A DNA stretch of 64,000 nucleotides from Arthrobacter sp. zg-Y238 (GTDB lineage Bacteria > Actinomycetota > Actinomycetes > Actinomycetales > Micrococcaceae). Positions 16,859 to 24,944 of the stretch are shown piece by piece; positions within the stretch are counted from its first letter, which is position 1, and each line of letters starts with the position of its first letter. Position numbers and translations under genes: made by a program. Location of the stretch: the NCBI RefSeq assembly GCF_024385525.1, contig NZ_JANFLU010000010.1:310001-374000 (forward strand), in the 5' to 3' direction. Below the pieces are notes generated by a model. That model did not search any database, was not told the origin of the DNA, and saw only the letters and a list, made by a program, of their open reading frames with translations.

Positions 16859-16909
16859 CTGGCACGACGGCGCGCCAGCGCTTCCGGCGCCGCTCGATCC
16901 ACCCCATGA

Positions 16910-17881
<972 letters not shown>

Positions 17882-17900
17882 TCAGCTAAAGGAACGCCGA

Positions 17901-17929
17901 GGCGCGGGACCCGCAATGGGCCCCGCGCC
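17901..17929 (+). terminator. Hairpin terminator after the aldo/keto reductase
   Basis: GGCGCGGG-A-CCC pairs with GGG-C-CCCGCGCC around the loop GCAAT, giving a stem of 11 pairs with one internal mismatch. A weak T-containing tail (TTCGCTT) follows. It sits 20 nt after the stop codon and before the convergent SMR genes, so it may act in both directions. Confidence 0.6.
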
Positions 17930-17959
17930 TTCGCTTGCGCCGACTGATCCTGCTGTCGG

Positions 17960-18277
17960 TCAGTGAACGGCGCCGAGTTCGATGAGCAGGACACCGCCGG
18001 CAATAAGCACTATTCCCAGCCCCATCAGCCAGGTGAAGGGCTCCTTGAACCAGACCCTTCCTATAACCGCAGTCAGCGCGACGCCGGCCGCCGCCCAGAT
18101 CCCGTAGGCGACACCCAGCGGCAGACCGTGGGCGAGGGTGAGGGTAAGCATGGCGAACGCAACCAGGTAGCCGACGGCGACCCCGCCATACCAGCGCTTG
18201 TCATCGACGGCGAGGCGGAGGCAGACGGTGCCGGCCACTTCGAAGAGGATCGCGCCGATCAGGAACAGGTAGGCCAT
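17960..18277 (-). CDS. Small multidrug resistance (SMR) efflux protein, second subunit
   Basis: A 105-residue four-helix SMR protein. The membrane Glu essential for proton/drug antiport is present in helix 1 (LFEVAGT, Glu about 13). The LPLGVAYGIWAAAG motif of helix 3 and the FKEP turn are typical of the QacE/EmrE branch. Its ATG overlaps the stop of the upstream SMR gene by 1 nt (TAATG), so the two are a coupled pair. Such pairs (EbrAB, YkkCD, NepAB) work as heterodimers in antiparallel topology. Confidence 0.92.
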   Translation of the reverse strand: MAYLFLIGAILFEVAGTVCLRLAVDDKRWYGGVAVGYLVAFAMLTLTLAHGLPLGVAYGIWAAAGVALTAVIGRVWFKEPFTWLMGLGIVLIAGGVLLIELGAVH

Positions 18278-18633
18278 TACGAGGTTTCGGCTTTCTCATG
18301 TGCCGCTTGTGACCCGAGTTCAACGCAGAGCACCCCGGCAATGACAACCGCGATACCAATGCCCATCAGCAGGGTGAGCGGTTCTCCGAAGAAGACCAGG
18401 GAGCCGATAGCGGTCAGGGCGACGCCGCTTGCTCCCCAGACGCCGTACGCGACACCCAAGGCCATGCCGGTACGCAGCACGCCGGCGAGCAGGACGAAAG
18501 AGCCTAGGTAACCGGCGGCGACAACGGCATAGAGCCCGGCATGCTCCAGCGCACCTTTGAGCGAGAGCGACGCCGTCACTTCGGCCAGGATGGCGGCGGA
18601 CAGGAGCAGCCACCCTTTTGCGGCGTTGTTCAT
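18277..18633 (-). CDS. SMR efflux protein, first subunit
   Basis: A 118-residue four-helix SMR protein with the essential Glu in AEVTASL (about residue 18), the MALGVAYGVWGASG helix-3 motif and the FFGEPL turn. The C-terminus has a hydrophilic tail of about 12 residues absent from its partner, as often seen in one subunit of paired SMR systems. GGAAGGAAC gives the ATG at 18633 a good ribosome binding site. Together with the next gene it should export cationic drugs or guanidinium-like compounds; specificity is unknown. Confidence 0.92.
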   Translation of the reverse strand: MNNAAKGWLLLSAAILAEVTASLSLKGALEHAGLYAVVAAGYLGSFVLLAGVLRTGMALGVAYGVWGASGVALTAIGSLVFFGEPLTLLMGIGIAVVIAGVLCVELGSQAAHEKAETS

Positions 18634-18676
18634 CGGCCGGTTCCTTCCGGGATGTAGTAGCGGGCGGACCTACGGC

Positions 18677-18697
18677 ATAGTAGCCGGAACTAGTTCC
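18677..18697 (-). promoter_or_regulatory. Possible promoter/operator of the SMR pair
   Basis: On the minus strand a TACTAT -10 box (18682-18677) lies 44 nt before the SMR start. Immediately upstream is the perfect 12-bp palindrome GGAACTAGTTCC (18686-18697), in the position of the -10/-35 spacer. An ACTAGT core is common in TetR operators. The site also covers the stop codon of the flavoprotein gene. No -35 box is convincing. Confidence 0.35.
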
Positions 18698-20195
18698 CCT
18701 GTTCTCCGGAGCGGCCGTGTTCCAGTCCGGTAGGAATACCAAGGAACGCAGGTTCCGGCGCCGAGCAGCAGGACTCAACGGCGGGTGCAGCAGCCGCAGT
18801 CGGCTCCGGTGCGCCGCAGCAGGAATCAACGGGTGCAGCAGCGGCCGGTTCGGGCACTCCGCAGCAGGCGGAGTCCCCCTGATCAGCGCCGGCGTCGGTG
18901 CCGCAGCTGGACACGGTGTCGCAGCTGCCGCCCAGATCCGTGGAGCAGACCCCGGTTTCGGGCAGCACGAGTTCGACGTCGTCGGCCGCCTTCTGGTCTC
19001 CGGCCAGGGCTGCGGCAATGGAACGGACCTGCTCGTAGCCGGTGGCCATCAGGAATGTCGGCGCCCGGCCGTAGGACTTCATGCCGACAATGTAGAAGTC
19101 CTTTTCCGGGTGGGACAGCAGGCGGGCGCCGTGCGGTGTCACGGTGCCGCAGCTGTGGAGCTCCGGGTCGATGAGCGGCCCGAGTGCCCGCGGCGCTTCC
19201 ACGGCCGGGTCCAGATCAAGGCGGACTTCCCGCAGCATGTCCAGGTTCGGCCGGAAGCCGGTGGCCGGAACCAGCAGGTCGACGTCCAACTGCGTCTCCC
19301 CGCACGGCGTCGTCCCGACGACGGTCAGGGTGTCTGCGCTTTTGAACCCGGTAATGGTGAACGAGGTGTGCAGTTCGATGCGGCCTTCCTCGACCAGGGT
19401 CCGCAGCCGGCTGCCCAGCGCGCCGCGGGCGGGCAGCCCGTCGAGGTCGCCGCCGCCGTACACGCTTGCCGCCGAGGACCGGCGGATGGCCCAGCTGATC
19501 CGGGTGTCGGGTTCCTGCTCGGCCAGCTCCCCCAGTGCCAGCAGCGTGTTGGCCGCCGAATGGCCGGCGCCGACCACCAGGATGTGCTTGCCGGCGAAAC
19601 GGGCACGGTCACGGCCGGTTACATCGGGCAGCGGGGCGGTGATGAAGCCCTCCGCGTAGGCCTCGGCCTCACCCGGTGCTGCAAGTCCCGCCGAGCCCAA
19701 TGGGTTCGGCGAATTCCAGGTGCCGGACGCGTCGATGACGGCGCGGACCCGGTGATCGGCGGTTGTGCCGTCGGCGTTCCGGACGCGGACCAGGAACGGG
19801 GTGGTATCCCGTCCGCCGGTGCGGGTCTTGTCCAGGCCTTCGCGGCTGACGGCAACAACTTCGCTGTCCGTGTGCAGGGCGTTCCGGATGGCGGGGACGG
19901 CGGCCAGCGGCAGCAGGTACTGCTCGAGGAGTTCCGTGCCGGTCGGCAGGGTTTCGGCGTCCGGTTCCTGCCAGCCGGTGCCGGTGAGCAGGCGGCGGGC
20001 GGCGGCGTCGACGTCGTACTGCCAGGGTGAGAACAGCCGGATGTGTCCCCATCTGCGGACGGCGGCGGCAGGTGAGTCGCCGGCCTCGAAGATGACCGGC
20101 GTCAGTCCGCGTTCAAGCAGATGGGCGGCGGCAGCCAGGCCGACGGGGCCGGAGCCGATGACGGCGACGGGAAGCCGGGACAGATCAGTGTTCAT
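18690..20195 (-). CDS. Ars-cluster FAD/NAD(P) flavoprotein (ArsO-like) with cysteine-rich tail
   Basis: A 501-residue two-dinucleotide-binding flavoprotein: FAD motif GSGPVGLAAAA (about residue 14), NAD(P) motif GAGHSAANT (about 207) and a C-terminal FAD strand PATGFRPN. It is the third gene of the minus-strand arsenic operon (acr3-arsC-this), 33 nt after arsC with GAGGAAAAG before its ATG. The last 86 residues are an added tail with nine cysteines, including three CC pairs in a repeat of type S-C-C-[GS]-x-PEP spaced about 16 residues. A vicinal-Cys tail suggests As(III) or metal binding (inference). Related ars flavoproteins are proposed monooxygenases or reductases, so the reaction is uncertain. 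Confidence 0.8.
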   Translation of the reverse strand: MNTDLSRLPVAVIGSGPVGLAAAAHLLERGLTPVIFEAGDSPAAAVRRWGHIRLFSPWQYDVDAAARRLLTGTGWQEPDAETLPTGTELLEQYLLPLAAVPAIRNALHTDSEVVAVSREGLDKTRTGGRDTTPFLVRVRNADGTTADHRVRAVIDASGTWNSPNPLGSAGLAAPGEAEAYAEGFITAPLPDVTGRDRARFAGKHILVVGAGHSAANTLLALGELAEQEPDTRISWAIRRSSAASVYGGGDLDGLPARGALGSRLRTLVEEGRIELHTSFTITGFKSADTLTVVGTTPCGETQLDVDLLVPATGFRPNLDMLREVRLDLDPAVEAPRALGPLIDPELHSCGTVTPHGARLLSHPEKDFYIVGMKSYGRAPTFLMATGYEQVRSIAAALAGDQKAADDVELVLPETGVCSTDLGGSCDTVSSCGTDAGADQGDSACCGVPEPAAAAPVDSCCGAPEPTAAAAPAVESCCSAPEPAFLGIPTGLEHGRSGEQGN

Positions 20196-20228
20196 TGGTG
20201 CTTTTCCTCAAGGAGTACGAAGGTTTTG

Positions 20229-20648
20229 CTAGGCCGGCAGGAGGTCGGCGATGAGCGCGGTGATCCGCGCCTTGATGTCGTCGCGGATGGGGCGGACGGC
20301 CTCCACGCCCTGGCCAGCCGGGTCGTCGAGCTTCCAGTCCTCGTAGCGCTTGCCGGGGAAGATCGGGCAGGCGTCGCCGCAGCCCATGGTGATCACGACG
20401 TCGGAGTCCTTCACGGCCTCGGTGGTCAGTACCTTGGGCAGCTCGGCGGACATGTCGATGCCTTCCTCGGCCATGGCTTCCACGGCGGCCGGGTTGACCG
20501 AGTCGGCGGGCGCGGAGCCGGCGGAGCGGACCTCGATCCGTCCCTCGCCGAGTGTGCGCAGGTAGGCGGCGGCCATCTGCGACCGTCCGGCGTTGTGCAC
20601 GCAGACGAACAGGACGGAGGGCTTGGCTGCGGTTTCAGTGGTGCTCAT
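20229..20648 (-). CDS. arsC: Arsenate reductase, low-molecular-weight phosphatase fold
   Basis: A 139-residue enzyme reducing As(V) to As(III) so that Acr3 can export it. The phosphatase P-loop CVHNAGRS (Cys about 16) is the ArsC form of CX5R, and MGCGDACP supplies the resolving cysteines. Whether electrons come from thioredoxin or mycothiol/mycoredoxin is not decided by sequence; actinobacteria use both. Its ATG overlaps the acr3 stop (ATGA, 20645-20648), so it is coupled to the pump. Confidence 0.93.
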   Translation of the reverse strand: MSTTETAAKPSVLFVCVHNAGRSQMAAAYLRTLGEGRIEVRSAGSAPADSVNPAAVEAMAEEGIDMSAELPKVLTTEAVKDSDVVITMGCGDACPIFPGKRYEDWKLDDPAGQGVEAVRPIRDDIKARITALIADLLPA

Positions 20649-21769
20649 CGGTTCATCTTTTCTGTGGAGGCGTCTGTGGAGGCGGGAGGGATGGGAGCGG
20701 CGGCGGGCCAGTATTTCTTCTGCGCCCAGAGGGCGACGTAGACCAGCGCGACCAGGACGGGGACTTCGATCAGGGGCCCGACGACGCCGGCCAGTGCCTG
20801 CCCGGAAGTCACGCCGTAGGTGCCGATCGCCACGGCAATGGCGAGTTCGAAGTTGTTGCCGGCGGCGGTGAAGGCCAGCGTGGTGGTGCGCGGGTAGCCC
20901 AGGTGCAGGAGTTTGCCCAGCAGCATGCCGGCGCCGAACACCACCAGGAAGTAGACCAGCAGCGGCAGGGCGATGCGGGCGACGTCGAGCGGGTTCGAGG
21001 TAATCTCATCCCCCTGCAGGGCGAAGAGCAGCACGATGGTGAACAGCAGGCCGTAGAGCGCCCACGGGCCGATCTTCGGCAGGAACGTGCCCTCGTACCA
21101 GTCGCGGCCCTTCGCCTTTTCGCCGAGGGTGCGGGTGAGGAAGCCGGCCAGCAGCGGGATGCCCAGGAAGATGAGCACACTGGCCGTGATGGACCAGAAG
21201 GAGAAACCGGCGCTGGTGGTTTCCAGTCCCAGCCAGCCGGGCAGGACCTGCAGGTAGAACCAGCCAAGGGCGCCAAAGGCGAGGACCTGGAAGACGGAGT
21301 TGATGGCCACCAGCACGGCGGCGGCTTCGCGGTCACCGCAGGCGAGGTCGTTCCAGATCATCACCATCGCGATGCAGCGGGCCAGGCCGACGATGATCAG
21401 CCCGGTGCGGTATTCGGGCAGGTCCGGCAGGAAGATCCAGGCCAGCGCAAACATAAACGCCGGGGCGGCGACCCAGTTGAGCACCAGCGACGTGACCATC
21501 AGCTTCCGGTCCGCGACGACCTTCGAGGTTTCGTCGTAGCGGACCTTGGCCAGCACCGGATACATCATCACCAGCAGGCCAACGGCGATGGGCAGCGACA
21601 CATTCGACACCTTCACCGAGTCCAGCGCGGGCCCGATGCCCGGAACCAGGCGGCCCAGCAGCAGTCCGGCGGCCATCGCGGCGAGGATCCAGAGCGGCAG
21701 GAAGCGGTCCAGGGTGGAGAGCCTGGCGGTGACCTGGCCGGTCTGGGGTGGTGCGGTGGACGTGCTCAC
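20645..21769 (-). CDS. acr3: Arsenite efflux transporter, ACR3 family
   Basis: A 374-residue ten-helix arsenite/H+ antiporter. The signature GLARCIAMVMIWNDLACGD holds the conserved Cys of helix 4 that is essential in ACR3 proteins; VAINSVFQVLAFG follows. The GTG at 21769 is chosen as start since GAGGAG lies 5 nt upstream; an in-frame ATG at 21790 has no ribosome binding site. It is the first gene of the minus-strand operon, divergent from arsR across 115 nt containing the operator. Confidence 0.93.
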   Translation of the reverse strand: MSTSTAPPQTGQVTARLSTLDRFLPLWILAAMAAGLLLGRLVPGIGPALDSVKVSNVSLPIAVGLLVMMYPVLAKVRYDETSKVVADRKLMVTSLVLNWVAAPAFMFALAWIFLPDLPEYRTGLIIVGLARCIAMVMIWNDLACGDREAAAVLVAINSVFQVLAFGALGWFYLQVLPGWLGLETTSAGFSFWSITASVLIFLGIPLLAGFLTRTLGEKAKGRDWYEGTFLPKIGPWALYGLLFTIVLLFALQGDEITSNPLDVARIALPLLVYFLVVFGAGMLLGKLLHLGYPRTTTLAFTAAGNNFELAIAVAIGTYGVTSGQALAGVVGPLIEVPVLVALVYVALWAQKKYWPAAAPIPPASTDASTEKMNR

Positions 21770-21813
21770 AAAGCTCCTCGGCAGGGACATCGACAGGGCA
21801 ACCTACATTGAAG

Positions 21814-21835
21814 AACATCGATATCCTTCGATGTT
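21814..21835. promoter_or_regulatory. ArsR-type operator (inverted repeat)
   Basis: AACATCGA and TCGATGTT form a perfect 8-bp inverted repeat around TATCCT, between acr3 and arsR. Further ATCGAT-containing half-sites occur at about 21786-21794 and 21851-21858. ArsR/SmtB proteins bind such AT-rich dyads. It should control both divergent transcripts, released by As(III). Confidence 0.7.
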
Positions 21836-21884
21836 GAGTATCCCTAGATATATCGATGCCTGTCAATCTGTGCATAATGGGCAG

Positions 21885-22235
21885 GTGACCACTGCACTGA
21901 CAGTTCCCGCTCCCGCCGTCGAGGCCTGCTGCACCCCGCTGACTTCAGAAGCGTTGAGCGTCGAAGACGCCCAGCGCTTCGCCCAGCTGCTCAAGGCCGT
22001 GGCCGAGCCGACCCGGCTGCGCCTGGTCTCGCTGATCGCCGCCCAGGAGAACAAGGAAGCCTGCGTGTGTGACCTCACCGAGCCGATCGGACTGGGCCAG
22101 CCGACGGTGTCCCACCATCTGAAGATCCTGGTCGACGCCGGCATCCTGCACCGTGAGAAGCGCGGCGTCTGGGCCTACTACTCCATCGTTCCGGGTGCAC
22201 TGGAACGCGCGGCTGCGGTCCTGTCTCCCCGGTGA
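21885..22235 (+). CDS. arsR: Arsenic-responsive repressor ArsR
   Basis: A 116-residue ArsR/SmtB winged-helix repressor. The HTH core is CVCDLTEPIGLGQPTVSHHL, with wing residues KRGVWAYY. Candidate As(III) ligands are the N-terminal EACCT pair (about residues 12-13) and the CVCDL pair before the recognition helix, the type-I ArsR arrangement. The GTG at 21885 has no strong Shine-Dalgarno but lies 6 nt after a CATAAT -10-like box, so the mRNA may be leaderless. It overlaps arsN1 by 4 nt. Confidence 0.92.
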   Translation: MTTALTVPAPAVEACCTPLTSEALSVEDAQRFAQLLKAVAEPTRLRLVSLIAAQENKEACVCDLTEPIGLGQPTVSHHLKILVDAGILHREKRGVWAYYSIVPGALERAAAVLSPR

Positions 22236-22777
22236 GCAGCACGCCTGCCGCGGTGCCGGGCGGGGCGATCCTCATCCGTTCCCTGCTGGCTTCCGACTGG
22301 CCCTCGGTGCGCAGCATCTACGCAGCGGGGATTGCCACCGGCCACGCCACCTTCGAGAGCAAGGTGCCCGACTGGGAAGCCTTTGATTCCGCCCATCTAC
22401 CCGGGCTCCGGCTTGTTGCCGACGCAGGAAACGGCCTTCTGGGATGGGCGGCGGCCTCCCCCGTTTCCACCCGTGATGCCTACCGGGGCGTCGTCGAACA
22501 TTCTGTTTACATCGCCCCCGCCGCCCGAGGACGCGGCATCGGACGGCTTCTGCTGCGCGCACTGGTGGCGTCCGCTGAAACCTCGGGAATCTGGACGCTT
22601 CAGTGCAGTATCTTTCCGGAGAACACGGCCAGCCTCGCCCTGCACCAGGCAGAGGGCTTCCGCGTGGTTGGCAGGCGCCAACGCGTGGCGAAAATGACGC
22701 ACGGACCGCACACCGGTGAATGGCGGGACACCCTGTTCCTGGAGCGGCGCAGCGACGCCGTCGGAACCGACGACTAG
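22232..22777 (+). CDS. arsN1: ArsN1-type N-acetyltransferase (arsinothricin/phosphinothricin acetyltransferase)
   Basis: A 181-residue GNAT of the phosphinothricin-acetyltransferase branch. Motifs: AGIATGHATFESKVPDWE (about residues 29-46), VEHSVYIAPAARGRGIGR for acetyl-CoA binding and WTLQCSIFPENTASLALH near the end. Its start overlaps the arsR stop (GTGA at 22232-22235), so it belongs to the ars regulon. Characterised ArsN1 proteins acetylate arsinothricin, an organoarsenical antibiotic, and also phosphinothricin. That role is inferred from family and context. Its 3' end overlaps the convergent MFS gene by 4 nt. Confidence 0.85.
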   Translation: MSSTPAAVPGGAILIRSLLASDWPSVRSIYAAGIATGHATFESKVPDWEAFDSAHLPGLRLVADAGNGLLGWAAASPVSTRDAYRGVVEHSVYIAPAARGRGIGRLLLRALVASAETSGIWTLQCSIFPENTASLALHQAEGFRVVGRRQRVAKMTHGPHTGEWRDTLFLERRSDAVGTDD

Positions 22778-24039
22778 TACCCCTCCACTGCCTTGCTACG
22801 CCGGGCCCAGAACAGCACCGGGATCAGCAGCAAGGCCAGGATGCCGCCCGAAAGGGCGAGTGTGGCGTAGCTGGTGCCCGCCATCACCACGCCGGACAGG
22901 GTTCCCCCGCCGGCCCCGGCCAAGGCAACGAGCACATCGATCTTGCCTTGGACACGTGGGCGGATCTCCGGGGACGTGTTATCAACAACCAGTGCCGTGC
23001 CGGCAATAAGGCCGAAGTTCCAGCCAATGCCGAGCAGGGCGAGGGCCAGGATCAGCAGGCCCAGAGATTCCCCCGGTGCGAAGGCGGCGGTGACTCCGGC
23101 CAGGAGCAGGGTCACCCCGGAGGCAACCGCCATTGGAGTACGCCCGATTTTGTCCACTAAGACGCCCGTGACAAGCGACGGCAGGTACATCGCGCCGATG
23201 TGCACACCGATGACCATGCCGACTGCAGCAAGGTCATGGTGATGGGCCCGCATATGGACCGGCGTCATGGTCATGATCGCCACCATCGCGATCTGGGTTA
23301 GCACCATCACGGCGGCGCCCACGTAGACTCCGGCCCCCGGACGTTCCGCTGCCGCGCCGACGGTGCTCTGCACCGTCTCCGCTGCCTGGTTCCGCAACCG
23401 GCGTGCCAGAAAGAACGGGTCCGGGCGCAAAAGCACCAGCAGTACGACGCCGGCGGCCAGGAACGCTGTTCCAGCAAGAAGGAACGGGCCGGCCAGGGCG
23501 GGAATACCCAGGCCCTCGGCTAAGCGGCCCATGGGTGTAACCAGATTGGGTCCGGCAACCGCCCCGAACGTCGTCGCGACCATCGCAATGCTGATGGCCT
23601 GTCCCCTGCGGTCCGGCAGCGCCAGGTCCGTTCCGGCATATCGAGCCTGCAAATTGGTGGCCGTTCCCGCCCCATAAAGGAACAGGGCCGCAAACAGCAG
23701 AAGAGGGCTGTCCACCACCGCGGCTAGGACCACGCCCAGGGCACCGAGACCGCCGGCGACGAACCCGGCTCCGAGTCCAATGCGCCGTCCGGCCCGCTGG
23801 GTGACTCTTCCCACCAGGTAAGCAGCCAGCGCGGAACCCAGGGTGATCAATCCGGCGGGCAGGCCGGCGAGGCCCTCCGACCCAAGCATGTCCTGAGCCA
23901 GAAGTGCCCCCACCGTGACACCTGCTGCCAGCCCCGCCCCGCCGAGGATCTGGCTGAGGACAACCACGGCGAGGGTACGCCGCTGAACCGAGACGCGGCG
24001 CGCCTCATCCAGCACGATGGTTGGGCGGGTCTGCTTCAT
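22774..24039 (-). CDS. MFS transporter
   Basis: A 421-residue permease with about 12 hydrophobic helices and a charged central loop (ARRLRNQAAETVQ, about residues 213-225). The loop 2-3 motif appears as GRVTQRAGRRIG and its repeat in the second half as VDKIGRTP. A histidine cluster (RAHHHD, about 268) lies near the start of the second half. It abuts the ars genes but on the opposite strand, and no ArsJ/ArsK-specific sequence was recognised. Its substrate is unknown. Confidence 0.85.
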   Translation of the reverse strand: MKQTRPTIVLDEARRVSVQRRTLAVVVLSQILGGAGLAAGVTVGALLAQDMLGSEGLAGLPAGLITLGSALAAYLVGRVTQRAGRRIGLGAGFVAGGLGALGVVLAAVVDSPLLLFAALFLYGAGTATNLQARYAGTDLALPDRRGQAISIAMVATTFGAVAGPNLVTPMGRLAEGLGIPALAGPFLLAGTAFLAAGVVLLVLLRPDPFFLARRLRNQAAETVQSTVGAAAERPGAGVYVGAAVMVLTQIAMVAIMTMTPVHMRAHHHDLAAVGMVIGVHIGAMYLPSLVTGVLVDKIGRTPMAVASGVTLLLAGVTAAFAPGESLGLLILALALLGIGWNFGLIAGTALVVDNTSPEIRPRVQGKIDVLVALAGAGGGTLSGVVMAGTSYATLALSGGILALLLIPVLFWARRSKAVEGY

Positions 24040-24058
24040 TGCCGGTCCGGTCTCCCTG

Positions 24059-24871
24059 TCAGTACTGCACGACGCCGGTGAGCACCAGGACGGGGAACAC
24101 GACTGCCGGGGAACTCGTCATGAGGTTCACGAGCAGATGCGCGATGGTGATCGGCAACAGGCGCCCCTGAGCCCGGACGATGAGCGCCGACCCGAGTCCC
24201 CACACGGTGAAGGCAACCACGTACACAACCATCGCGTCAGTAGTCGGAGCGAAGAAAGCATGCTGCGCGCCGAAGGCCAGGGAACAGACGAGCATCGCCG
24301 GCCACGGAGACCACGAGGCCGAGAGCCGGGACTGCGCGTAGCCGCGGTAGACGGCTTCCTCGGCAGGCGCATTCAGCGGAGCGAACGTCACCACAGCAAG
24401 GATGCCGAGGATCAGTGACCAGGCCGGTGAGGCGATCGTGGCGGCGTCGGGGTCGTAGAACACGGTGGCGAACGCATCGAACATGCCGGATCCGTGCAGC
24501 ACCCACATCGTGGCCATAACGGCGAGGACAAACGGTATATAGAGGACGGCGATCCACAGCAGGCCCCACCCGGCGTCCCGAAGCACCGAGCGACCCGGCG
24601 CAAAGAGGGACCGCAGGTTGGACCCCTCGCTTCGCAGCAGGCGCGAAACGAGCAGCAGCGAAGCGATGTTCACCGGAATCAGGCTGAGGGACGCCAGCAT
24701 CGGTGAGGACGGGAACGTGGCCGTACCGTCAACGGCGCGCATGATGAGCCACGCCGCCACCGTTGCTGCCGCCACCATTCCGATGCGGGCAAGGAGGAGG
24801 CACGTTGCCCGCCGTCCAACAGCGCCGACGTCGAGCCGTCGGACGGGCGGCACCACCTGCCCTTGTTTCAT
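24059..24871 (-). CDS. CPBP family intramembrane metalloprotease (Abi/CAAX-like)
   Basis: A 270-residue polytopic membrane protein. The catalytic motifs of the CPBP family are present: EEAVYRGY (Glu pair and Arg), FGAQHAFF (His) and HLLVN (His) in successive helices. It lies 19 nt downstream of nothing co-directional but 19 nt before the stop side of the MFS gene's start, so it may be read in the order CPBP after MFS. Roles in this family include prenyl-protein processing, bacteriocin self-immunity and anti-sigma cleavage; none can be assigned. The start at 24871 may be leaderless. Confidence 0.82.
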   Translation of the reverse strand: MKQGQVVPPVRRLDVGAVGRRATCLLLARIGMVAAATVAAWLIMRAVDGTATFPSSPMLASLSLIPVNIASLLLVSRLLRSEGSNLRSLFAPGRSVLRDAGWGLLWIAVLYIPFVLAVMATMWVLHGSGMFDAFATVFYDPDAATIASPAWSLILGILAVVTFAPLNAPAEEAVYRGYAQSRLSASWSPWPAMLVCSLAFGAQHAFFAPTTDAMVVYVVAFTVWGLGSALIVRAQGRLLPITIAHLLVNLMTSSPAVVFPVLVLTGVVQY

Positions 24872-24944
24872 GTGCACAGGCTAGCAAGCCAGATAGGGCT
24901 GGATGCCGGTACGCCCCTGAAAATCCAGCTGTCCAGGGCCTCCC

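Noticed and set aside
18634-18689. Guanidine (mini-ykkC or guanidine-III) riboswitch upstream of the SMR pair
   Set aside because: The short leader lacks the paired ACGR-loop hairpins and the CCGGACG core expected for those classes.
22774-24039. MFS gene next to arsN1 as an arsenic-specific exporter (ArsJ/ArsK)
   Set aside because: It is on the opposite strand, convergent with arsN1, and shows no ArsJ-specific sequence or adjacent GAPDH gene.
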